Source: Schistocerca nitens (Eukaryota > Arthropoda > Insecta > Orthoptera > Acrididae). Taken from it: a stretch of DNA of 64,000 nt. This document shows, piece after piece, positions 54,505 through 63,391 of this stretch. The stretch's first letter is position 1, and each line of letters opens with the position of its first letter. The stretch spans positions 295,604,934 to 295,668,933 of the forward strand of contig NC_064616.1 of the NCBI RefSeq assembly GCF_023898315.1, in the 5' to 3' direction. The notes beneath the pieces are model-generated. The model was not told the DNA's origin and searched no databases. It was given only the letters and a program-made list of their open reading frames with translations. The position numbers were made by a program, and so were the translations under genes.

Positions 54505-54735
54505 TTCCATTTGTTGTTCGTCCCTCAGTTTGCCCGTCTATTTGTCCGTCTGTTGAGACCCCTTTTTCTCAGGAATGGGTAGTGGTACCAAGTTGAAATT
54601 TATGTCAGATACTAAGGTCTACAGTCCCTTGGCGATTTAAATAATTTAACATTCTAAGTCGACGTAGTTAAAAGATGCAGCCATTTATATCCCATATTTT
54701 GATACTCGCAAACTCACTAGTCAAAACCTATAGAT
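54505..54735 (+). repeat. Dispersed repeat R, copy 2
   Basis: Direct-orientation match to 51395-51645. It follows inverted M here, whereas copy 1 precedes direct M. Confidence 0.8.
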
Positions 54736-55380
54736 GAATAATCTACATTCATATCTGGAACGGTGGTCTAGAAGTACTGCGTGATTTTTTAACAAAAACG
54801 AAAAAATCGTGGTAAAGCGTTTGGCTAGAATCGGAAAGGCTGAAAGAAGACTAATAACGCTTAATTTCATGAATGCGTGGCCTCTGGATCTACTCTCGCT
54901 GCTGATACTGATTTTTATTTTTAACTCCAACGTAAAATTTTCAAGATGGAAATAGTCTGCCAATGTGCAGTATTAACGAAATTAAAAAAGAGCGGTAAAG
55001 CGTCTGGTTATGAACCGTGATTTTGTTGGAATGAATCCAAGATGGGTAACTTTTTTGTTTCACGCTGCCTTTAATATAGCATAAAAAAGCGGTAAAGCGT
55101 TTGAATGCAAACCGAGACGTCACTAGACACAAACACGCAAGAAATTTAACAATTTAAACTAAAACAAGCAGCAAATCAAAATAAGTCGCTTCTAACCCAC
55201 AAATTAAACGTTCTACAGCTATAACTGTCCGTTCACACGGAAACCAATGACTGTCAATACAAAGGGAGAATCTATACACTACACAGTTATTAAGATGCGA
55301 AACTGTGGCGGCTAGATACACAAACACGCAAGAAATTTAAGGACTTAAACTGCACACAGTAAATTAAGTCGCTTCTTGTC
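54736..55380 (+). repeat. Internally repetitive AT-rich region
   Basis: The motif GGTAAAGCGTYTG occurs at 54811, 54994 and 55091, and a block CACAAACACGCAAGAAATTTAA..TTAAACT occurs at about 55128 and 55318 (190 bp apart), followed in both by AAGTCGCTTCT. These look like diverged tandem units of about 180-190 bp, possibly an internal part of the R element. Confidence 0.55.
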
Positions 55381-55783
55381 AGAAGCTCAAACAACTCGCA
55401 AACGTAACACTGTGCTCCGTTGTGTTGCTGCAGAGACGGATTTGGATCTTCATGTGTTTGGGAGTCATGCCCAGATGTTTGCATTCCTGGTTGAACTATA
55501 AATTAGCTAAAGTTTTAAAGAGCTTCGTTTTCAAATTTCTCTAACTTCATATTAGCCTGCTTGCCTCATTTTAAATGTTAAACGTAAATTTATTCATTTG
55601 GAAGTCTGGATGGTCAACCGCCTTTTTTAAACCGCCATCTTCCAGAACACTTTTATGATCTGGTTTCTTAACACTATGCCATCTCACCGAGTAAAGCCTT
55701 ACTAGAGTGTGGAACAGGTCTTTGAATAGAATTAAGCACAGCGGACAAAATAATTAATCACCTTCAAGAGATGTAACTCCCGT
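55381..55783. other. No gene recognised
   Basis: AT-rich, short frames only. Confidence 0.5.
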
Positions 55784-55796
55784 CATTTCATCTCCG

Positions 55797-55992
55797 AGGC
55801 CGGCCGAAGTGGTCGTGCGGTTAAAGGCGCTGCAGTCTGGAACCGCAAGACCGCTACGGTCGCAGGTTCGAATCCTGCCTCGGGCATTGATATTTGTGAT
55901 GTCCTTAGGTTAGTTAGGTTTAACTAGTTCTAAGTTCTAGGGGAGTAATGACCTCAGCAGTTGAGTCCCATAGTGCTCAGAGCCATTTGAAC
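55797..55992 (+). mobile_element. tRNA-derived SINE, family 2
   Basis: Full copy with B box GGTTCGAATCCTG. Perfect 13-bp target duplication CATTTCATCTCCG at 55784-55796 and 55993-56005; the SINE tail CCATTT overlaps the start of the duplication. Confidence 0.96.
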
Positions 55993-56019
55993 CATTTCAT
56001 CTCCGTTTACTGTGTTTTT

Positions 56020-56140
56020 TATGTCCTCCTTTTTAACCCCCCTTTATGTAATCACCCTTCTGTATTTTTGTAAAGCCTGTTGGCTGAAAAGCGGCGGACT
56101 GCGCCACTGCCAGCCCTCCCCTGGCCATATGAGGCTAATA
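56020..56140 (+). repeat. Second copy of the LINE 3'-terminal block
   Basis: Matches 54228-54330 (TATGTCCTCCTTTTTA, CCCTTCTGTATTTTTGT, CACTGCCAGCCCTCCCCTGG) with a 23-base segment present only here. Confidence 0.8.
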
Positions 56141-56484
56141 CCCTCAACATCACCTATAACCTTGATAATTTCCTCAGTTCGATGAGGTAGAGAGTCCGCA
56201 AGTTTCTCGTGGTATGCTATATCCAGTTGAAGCCACTAATTGAAGATTCGATCTTGTAGAACTACAACATTGCAGGGATATTAATTTATAAGTTTCATCC
56301 GCTATTTTAAATACAGTAGTCACATACGAACAACGAACTTATGGGTGCAGCCTTGTGAACACGACTGTTGACATCTTGGACGGTGAGAGCGACCATAGGA
56401 TTCTCATCATGTAGAAGTGGCAGACTCGGATACACTTGATAACAGTGAATGTTTAAATAAACTTACTGGTTCATGTTCACAACA
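56141..56484. other. No gene recognised
   Basis: No motif seen on either strand. Confidence 0.5.
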
Positions 56485-57294
56485 ACCAGTTTGGCGATGA
56501 CGAATACACGCTTCCAATGTGCGTTCACCGCGATGTCGCCAAACACGGATGCGACCATCATGATGCTGTAAACAGAACCTGGATTCATCCGAAAAAATGA
56601 CGTTTTGCTATTCGTGCACCCTGGTTCGTCGTTGTGTATACCATCGCAGGCGCTCCTGTCTGTGATGCAGCGTCAAGGGTAACCGCAGCCAGGGTCTCCG
56701 AGCTGATAGTCCATGCTGCTGCAAACGTCGTCGAACTGTTCGTGCAGATGGTTGTTGTCTTGTAAACGTCCCCATCTGTTGACTCAGGGATCGAGACGTG
56801 GCTGCACGATCCGTTACAGCCATATGGATAAGGTGCCTGTCATCTCGACTGCTGGTGATACGAGGCCGTTGGGATCCAGCACGGCGTTCCGTATTACCCT
56901 CCTGAACCCACCGATTCCATATTCTGCTAACAGTCATTGGATCTCGACCAACGCGAGCAGCAATGTCGCGATACGATAAACCGCAATCGCGATAGGTTAC
57001 AATCCGATCTTTATCGAAGTCGCAAACGTGATGGTACGCATTTCTCCCTCTTGCACCAGGCATCATAACAACGTTTCACCAGGCAACGCCGGTCAACTGG
57101 TGTTTGCGTATGAGAAATCGGTTGGAAACTTTCCTCATGTCAGCACGTTGTAGGTGTCCCCACCGGCGCCAACCTCGTGTGAATGATCTGAAAAGCTAAT
57201 CATTTGCAGATCACAGCATCTTCTTCCTGTCGGTTAAATTTCGCGTCTGTAGCACGTCATCTTCGTGGTGTAGCAATTTTAATGGCCAGCAGTG
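56485..57294 (-). mobile_element. Tc1-like transposon, one end missing
   Basis: The right TIR, read inward from 57294, is CACTGCTGGCCATTAAAATT, with TA at 57295-57296. The left half of the element, beyond the first catalytic block, is absent; homology ends near 56485. Confidence 0.85.
56490..57066 (-). pseudogene. Tc1-like transposase N-terminal half
   Basis: The 152-residue frame 57066-56608 starts MMPGARGRN and contains a complete paired-type helix-turn-helix (RDCGLSYRDIAARVGRDP, VSRIWNRWVQEG) and the GSQRPRITSSRDDRH linker. A second HTH ends in ARTVRRRLQQHGL. A TAG at 56608 replaces a Trp codon (RVHE stop QNVIFSDESRF). The same frame then continues through the first catalytic block SDESRF and VWRHRGER to about 56490, where the element is cut. 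The DNA-binding domain alone is intact. Confidence 0.88.
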
Positions 57295-57296
57295 TA

Positions 57297-57740
57297 AGAG
57301 AACGAATTCGAAGATTTCGTCCACACATGGGGCACCCTCTCATTCAGCATCACAGTGCCAGATGACACACGAGCGCTGCGACATCTGCAACAATCCGACG
57401 GCTCGGGTTCAATGCCACCGATCATCCTCCACACGTTCCCAACATGGCTTCATCCGATTTTCATCTGTTGTCAAAACTTAAAGAACACCTCGAGCACTTT
57501 ACTTTAATAGCGATGAAGCAGTGCAAGCAGAGGTGTGGTTGGGACTCTGTCAACAAAGTCCAACAATCTACATTGATGGTATCAACAAACTGGTTGCTCG
57601 TTGGGAGAAATGTATCTATGTTGAGAAATAAATATATGTACATGAAGAAAAAAAAGCAGAACATTAAATTTGTTTTATGTAAAAGGTTTAAGAGTTTCCA
57701 CATAACAAATTCTGAGGCATTATTTTTCAGTACGCCCTCG
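57297..57740 (+). mobile_element. Mariner 3' fragment
   Basis: The right TIR, read inward from 57740, is CGAGGGCGTACTGAAAAATA, followed by TA (57741-57742). The coding relic within reads in mariner order: HHSARWHTSAAT (relic of HDNARPHTAAAT; the catalytic Asp is lost), then DHPP, then MASSDFHLLSKLKEHL. The left part is missing; the fragment abuts the TA of the Tc1-like element. Confidence 0.75.
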
Positions 57741-57742
57741 TA

Positions 57743-58148
57743 CACTATCCACACATTACCGGTTAAACGCTTCATGGCGCCGTCGGTGCACTCAGCGTCT
57801 TGTGTCGCTTGAAAATCGGGAAAATCGAGACTCGTAAGACGACAGTACATGCATTCAGCCAGCTTATATCCAGTTTAAGCGTTGTTTGGTTCATTGAAGA
57901 CGTGTACATTTTCATACCACTGTAATGGCCTTTTTTGGTGTACCTGTCTCCAAATGCCCAACGCTTGCAGTTTCTTTCGCAATGTTCGCTCCGAAACTCG
58001 TTGAAAGAGACTCGTCTCCAGTCCTTGTAGCTAGGATGTTTTCACGACCTCCATTGTAGCCGTACTACATGGCTGAGAATTACACCTCATTCCTTGTAGA
58101 CACGTTGAAGAGTTTTTGTCTTGATACATCAAGAAACAGGGCAACTTC
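57743..58148. other. No gene recognised
   Basis: Nothing recognised on either strand. Confidence 0.5.
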
Positions 58149-58160
58149 ATTTATAGCGTG

Positions 58161-59100
58161 AATTTTTTTTAGACAACATAGCTGTGTGGAGAAAAACAGC
58201 GATAAATTTACTTATAATCAGTTATTCAAAATGACGATCACAATCGCAGTATTTATTTTGCCTCCAACCGGTTTCAACCCGAGATGGGGTCATCTTCAGG
58301 GCAATTTACACTGTAAAGTTGTAACATCAGTAAGTAATCAAGTACGTAATCTACAAGCAATTAGTCAAAGTTACATAAATAAACAGATTTTTATACCCAT
58401 TTGGTCGCTCGCTGGAGTCGTCACCCTGCCTGTGCACGGTTGGTACGCCGATACCATAACAACGAACGCCGCGCAAAGATGTTATTACAGCAGACGACTT
58501 ATACGAAACGGCTACCATGACGACAGCGTCCCAACCACACAGGCTAGGGTGCGCTTGATATATACTATCGCCCATGGCGACGGCGACCCTACCACAAAAG
58601 ATAGAGGGCTCTGCTCTATCCACAAATGATTTGAAAAATGAATGGGAGAACAGTTACCTGAATTTTAAATAATTGTAAATTTCTCGAGGTTTAATTGGTT
58701 ATATTTATTATTATTATTATTTATTATGTTTTATATTACAACTGGAACAAACTTTAAAATTTACGATTTCTTGTTTAAGAATGTAACTACCGCTGGTCAC
58801 CATGGAAGGCGTTACCGTCTGCCCATGTGTTGTTGGCCGTTATTTAAGCTCATGCATAGAGCCAACTATGCATAGTTACCAACCGCGCACAGGCAGGGCG
58901 ACGACTCCAGCGAGCGACCAAATGGGTACAAAAATCTGTTTATTTGTGTGACTAATTGCTTGTAGATTACGTACATGATTACTTACCAATATTATAACTT
59001 TACAGTGTAAATTGCCCTGAAGATGACCCCATCGCGGGTTGAAACCGGTTGGCGGCGAAATAAATAATGCGATTGTGACTGTCATTTTGAATAATTGATT
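58161..59100 (-). mobile_element. Fold-back retroposon with perfect 12-bp target duplication
   Basis: Flanked by ATTTATAGCGTG at 58149-58160 and 59101-59112. Starts AATTTTTTTT (an A tail on the minus strand). Arms of about 215-250 bp (about 58203-58455 and 58883-59098) are inverted copies, with TTATTCAAAATGAC at the outer ends, CCAACCGGTTTCAACCC and TACACTGTAAAGTT within. The 430-bp centre has no ORF. The family is not known to me. Confidence 0.85.
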
Positions 59101-59235
59101 ATTTATAGCGTGGTAATGGCCACGTGCAGATACGATAGCGCCTTTGTGACATTCTGTTACGTCTCGACGTCGACCCGTCTAACGGCGCTGAGTCGCTTCA
59201 ACCGACAGGCACGTACACACCATTTTAGCGCCATG

Positions 59236-59315
59236 ACATATGGGAGCGCCTGCCCGCGAAGGACGTCTGAGGTTCGACTTCCGGTCCGACACACAATTGT
59301 AATGTACCGTGAAGA
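59236..59315 (+). mobile_element. tRNA-like SINE fragment, family 3
   Basis: A-box-like GGGAGCGCCTGCCCGCGAA, then B box AGGTTCGACTTCCGG, then CCGACACACAATTGTAATGT, which resembles a common insect SINE with the CGGCACACAGTTTTAATCTG body. No target duplication seen. Confidence 0.5.
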
Positions 59316-59750
59316 TTATTTCACAGTAAATAACCTTTTGTACTGCTTTGACGAATTTCCGAATCACAGCGACCTTCCTGAAAAATGGAAAAACGCGAGT
59401 GCATCTTTTTTAATAGCGACAGTCGTGTCGCGGCAGCCCCGAAGACGCCAGCGTGACGTCTGCCGTGGCGTAACAAGATACGAGGCAGCAGAGGGCGATT
59501 ATGTGAGCGGGAGTGCAGTGGCAGTGGTCAGTGTTTGGTGGGAGCCGAGCGCCGGCGGATTCCACTGCACGCAGAGGCCGCAACAGTGAGTCGCCCCTCT
59601 CCACGCTAAATGTTACTTTCAGGTTCTTTCTTGTCGGAGCATCGCTCTATACTGCGTACTTTCTAAATGACTGAAAGTTTTGGGATGTATAATTCTGGAG
59701 GAGTGTATACTGCACATTTCTACGCGAGACCCAGTAAGTAGTAGATACCG
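59316..59750. other. GC-rich segment, no gene called
   Basis: A plus frame from 59095 to 59589 (164 residues) begins inside the fold-back element and runs through its target duplication and the SINE fragment, so it is not a gene as a whole. An AACAGTGAGT at 59583-59592 resembles a splice donor, but no partner exon is visible. Confidence 0.45.
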
Positions 59751-59861
59751 GCGTCCAGTTTGAAGTGTTCCTTGACTCCCGAAAGGCGTTCGCTGCAGTT
59801 CCGCAATGCCGCCTAATGAACAAAATACGAGCGTACGGAATATCAGACCAACTGTGTGATT

Positions 59862-60250
59862 ACATCTACTTCCACATCAGTACTCCGCAAATCACCTGAC
59901 AATGTGTGGCAGAGGTTACTTCTGGTGTCACTAACTGATCTCGCCTTTCATGTTTCACTCTCTAATGGCGCGAGGGAAGAATGACTGTCGGTAAGCCTCT
60001 GTATTAGCTCTAATTAATCGTATTTTGTCATAGTGGCCATTTCGCGAGATGTAAGTGGGAGGGAGTAATATGTTTTCCGGCTCTTCTCGGAAAGTACTCT
60101 CTCGAAATTTCAATAGTAAACCTCTCCGTGATGCACAACGTCTGTCTTGTAGCGTCTACCATTGGAGTTTGTTGAGCATCTCTGTAACACTCCTGCGCCG
60201 ACTAAACGATCCCATGACGACCGCGCCGCTCTTCGTTGAATCTTTTCTTC
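59862..60250 (-). mobile_element. Inserted 3' end of a related LINE, opposite strand
   Basis: Minus-strand reading gives the LINE C-terminus (RRLSRRR..VTEMLNKLQW-type helix, LLLKFRESTFREE, then R..F-F-P and the terminal block). The flanking TGTGTGATT (59853-59861) and TGTTAGATT (60251-60259) may be a 9-bp target duplication. 5'-truncated, as is typical. Confidence 0.75.
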
Positions 60251-60837
60251 TGTTAGATTGAAGAGTTCTTAGTAAACAAAACACAGCCCATCATTCTTAA
60301 CCGAGAGAAATCTTAAGAAGTAAAAGTAGTTTCGGGAGTGGTACACAACCATTAGTGTTCACAGTATATACAGGGTGGTCCATTGATCGTGACCGGGCCA
60401 AATATGTCACGAAATAAGCGTCAAACGAAAAAATTACAAAGAACGAAACTTGTATAGCTTGAAGGGGGAAACCTGATGGCGCTAGGGTTGGCCCGCTAGG
60501 TGGCGTTGCCCTAGGTCAAACGGATATCAACTGCGTTTTTTAAAATAGGAATCCCCATTTTTTATTACATATTCGTGTAGTACGTAAAGAAATATAAATG
60601 TTTTAGTTGGACCACTTTTTTCGCTTTGTGATAGATGGCGCTGCAATAGTCACAAACATATGGCTCACAATTTTAGACGAACAGTTGGTAACAGGTAGGT
60701 TTTGTAAATTAAAATATAGAACGTAGGTACGTTTGAACTTTTTGTTTCGGTTGTTCCAATGTGATACATGTACCTTTGTGAACTTATCATTTCTGAGAAT
60801 GTTTGCTGTTACAGCGTGATTTCCTGTAAATACCACA

Positions 60838-62147
60838 TTAATGCAATAAATGCTCAAAATGATGTCCGTCAACCTCAATGCACTTGGCAATACGTGTAAC
60901 AACATTCCTCTCAACAGCGAGTAGTTCGCCTTCCGTAATGTTCGCACATGCATTGAAAATGCGCTGGCGCATGTTGTTAGGCGTTGTTGGAGGATCACGA
61001 TAGCAAATATCCTTCAACTTTCCCCACAGAAAGAAATCCGGGGACGTCAGATCCGGTGAACGTGCGGGCCATGGTATGGTGCTTCGACGACCAATCCACC
61101 TGTCATGAAATATACTATTCAATACCGCTTCAACCGCATGCGACCGAGCGAGGTGGCGCAGTGGTTAGACACTGGACTCGCATTCTGGAGGACGACGGTT
61201 CAATACCGCGTCCGGCCATCCTGATTTAGGTTTTCCGTGATTTCCCTAAATCGCTCCAGGCAAATGCCGGCGTGGTTCCTTTCAAAGGTCACGGCCGACT
61301 TCCTTCCCCGTCCTTCCCTAATCCGATGAGACCGATAACCTCGCTGTCTGGTCTCCTCCAAACAACGCAACCCCCAACTGCACGCGAGCTATGTGCCGGA
61401 CATCCATAATGTTGGAAGTACATCGCCATTCTGTCACGCAATGAAACATTTTGTAGCAACATCGGTAGAACATTACGTAGGAAATCAGCATACATTGCAC
61501 CATTTAGACTGCCATCGATAAAATGGGGGCCAATTATCCTTCCTCTCATAATGCCGCACCATACATTAACCCGCCAAGGTCGCTGATGTTCCACTTGTCG
61601 CAGCCATCGTGGATTTTCCGTTCACCAATAGCGCATATTATGCCGGTTTACGTTACCGCTGTTGGTGAATGACTTCGTCGCTAAATAGAACGCGTGCAAA
61701 AAATCTGCCATCGTCCCGTAATTTCTCTTGTGCCCAGTGGCAGAACTGTACACGACGTTCAAAGTCGTCCCCATCCAATTCCTGGTGCATAGGAATATGG
61801 TACGGGGGGCAATCAATGTTGATGTAGCATTCTCAACACAGACGTTTTTCAGATTCCCGTTCTCGCGCAACTTGTCTGCTACTGATGTGCGGATTAGCCG
61901 CGACAGCAGCTAAAACACCTACTTGGGCATCATCATTTGTTGCAGGTCGTGGTTGACGTTTCACATGTGGCTGAACACTTCCTGTTTTCTTAAATAACGT
62001 AACTATCCGGCGAACGGTCCGGACACTTGGATGATGTCGTCCAGGATACCGAGCAGCACACACAGCACACGCCCGTTGGGCATTTTGATCACAATAGCCA
62101 TACATCAACACGATATCGACGTTTTTCGCAGTTGGTAAACGGTCCAT
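60838..62147 (-). pseudogene. DD41D-type transposase, broken
   Basis: The start ATG at 62147-62145 reads MDRLPTAKNVDIVLMYG. A helix-turn-helix lies in the frame to 61833 (HHPSVRTVRRIVTLFKK, HISSRQVARE), then a frameshift. The core near 61594-61400 reads WRVNVWCGIMRGRIIGPHF, the second Asp region reads YFQHYGCPAHSSR (relic of FQQDGAPAH; the catalytic Asp is changed), then comes the SINE. The C-terminus 61122-60838 has WIGRRSTIPWPARSPDLTSPDFFLWGKL with the third Asp. Multiple stops; inactive. Confidence 0.85.
61144..61374 (+). mobile_element. tRNA-derived SINE, family 1, with A and B boxes
   Basis: Complete head: TGGCGCAGTGGTTAGACACT (A box) and GGTTCAATACC (B box), then the family-1 body and a CAAACAACG tail. 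Target duplication CAACCGCATGCGA (61131-61143) and CAACTGCACGCGA (61375-61387), 11 of 13 identical. Confidence 0.95.
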
Positions 62148-62511
62148 TTTAACACGGGTAATGTATAACGAAGCAAATACCGTCCACACTGGTGGAATGT
62201 TACGTGATACCACGTACTTATACGTTTGTGACTATTACAGCGCCATCTATCACAAAGCGAAAAAAGTCGTCCAACTAAAACATCCATATTTCTCGACGTA
62301 CTGCACGAATATGTAATAAAAAATGTGGGTTCCTATTTAAAAAACGCAGTTGATATACGTTTGACCTATGGCAGCGCCATCTAGCGGGCTAACCATAGCG
62401 CCATCTGGTTTCCCCCTTCAAGCTAGACGAGTTTAGTTCTTTGTAGTTTTTTCGTTTGATGCTTATTTAGTGAGATATTTGGCCCGGTCACTATCAATGG
62501 ACCACCTTGTA

Positions 62512-62710
62512 GCCGGCCGAAGTGGCCGTGCGGTTCTAGGCGCTGCAGTCTGGAACCGCGAGACCGCTACGGTCGCAGGTTCGAATCCTGCCTCGGCATG
62601 GATGTGTGTGATGTCCTTAGATTAGTTAGGTTTAACTAGTTCTAAGTTCTAGGGGACTAATGACCTCAGAAGTTGAGTCCCATAGTGCTCAGAGCCATTT
62701 GAACCATTTT
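62512..62710 (+). mobile_element. tRNA-derived SINE, family 2, at the tip of the DD41D element
   Basis: Full copy. Perfect 12-bp duplication GACCACCTTGTA at 62500-62511 and 62711-62722. Those bases are the last 10 of the transposon TIR plus its TA. Confidence 0.96.
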
Positions 62711-62935
62711 GACCACCTTGTATAACGTCGGAAGTTCCATGAGGCCTTTCGCGGATGATGATGCTGTATCCAGAGAAGTTGGTGCACTAGAAAATTGTAT
62801 CGAAGTGCAGGTAGACCTGTATAAACAAATGTAACGTACATCTTACAATAAGGTAGAAAGACTCATTATTGAGTGAGTACACGATTGCAATCACATCCAT
62901 GAAATACCCAGGAGGAATCCCAGGTAAGGCAGATG

Positions 62936-63052
62936 GCTCTGAGCACTATGGGACTCAACTGCTGAGGTCATTAGTCCCCTAGAACTTAGAACTAGTTAAA
63001 CCTAACTAACCTAAGGACATCACAAACATCCATGCCCGAGGCAGGATTCGAA
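62936..63052 (-). mobile_element. tRNA-derived SINE, family 2, truncated, in the LINE
   Basis: Antisense copy from GGCTCTGAGCACTATGGGAC to GGCAGGATTCGA (B box), lacking the A-box end. Perfect TAAGGCAGATG at 62925-62935 and 63053-63063. Confidence 0.95.
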
Positions 63053-63234
63053 TAAGGCAGATGCCAGACGGAGACTCAATGGAAGACTCCTCAGAAAGAG
63101 TACTCCACTCACGAAGGTGGTAGCTCTCAAAATCCTCGTTCGACCAAAACTTGAAAAGACCACAAAGGTAAAGTTAGAGCGATTCGAGCCCACAGAGAGG
63201 CTTACTAACAAGCGTTCTTCCCTTGATCATTTGC

Positions 63235-63318
63235 GGCTGGAATAGGAAAGGGGTAAGTGGCAGCTGAAACAGGAACGGTGTAAATGACAGTTGGAACAGG
63301 AAAGGAGTAAGTGACAGT
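63235..63318 (+). repeat. 27-bp minisatellite, three units, in the LINE 3' end
   Basis: Units of the form TGGAACAGGAAAGGAGTAAG plus TGACAGT, with a few differences each. Confidence 0.85.
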
Positions 63319-63391
63319 CGTACACAAAGCACCCGTCGCCACAAACCATAAAGTGACTTGCAGAGGATAGATGTGGATGTAGTTGTAAATA

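Larger units (their letters stand above)
60370..62509 (-). mobile_element. DD41D-type Tc1/mariner-superfamily transposon with about 290-bp TIRs
   Basis: TIRs 60370-60660 and 62221-62509 start CAGGGTGGTCCATTGATCGT and are about 93 percent identical. TA occurs at 60368-60369 and 62510-62511. Removing it rejoins LINE coding sequence. Interrupted by a family-1 SINE at 61144-61374, it is about 1.9 kb without it. Confidence 0.92.
59755..63391 (+). mobile_element. Plus-strand LINE ORF2, split by nested insertions
   Basis: LINE pieces: 59755-59861 (EVFLDSRKAFAAVP, LMNKIRAYGISDQLC: RT palm with first Asp), 60251-60367 (NKTQ, then the SGV-PQG relic and VFTVY), 62723-62935 (NVGSSMRPFADDDAVSREV, catalytic box) and 63053-63391 (EAY..FFP and C-terminus). 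Each insertion has identifiable duplications and the protein order is preserved. The catalytic FADDD remains, but frames are broken. Confidence 0.8.

Noticed and set aside
59095-59589. A 164-residue host exon ending near a GTGAGT donor
   Set aside because: It starts in the fold-back element, crosses its target duplication and a SINE fragment, and shows no conserved motif.
59755-60250. Twin-priming inversion of one LINE insertion
   Set aside because: The inverted part contains the LINE 3' end and lies where RT sequence should continue; twin priming would invert the 5' part. A separate insertion with a 9-bp duplication fits better.
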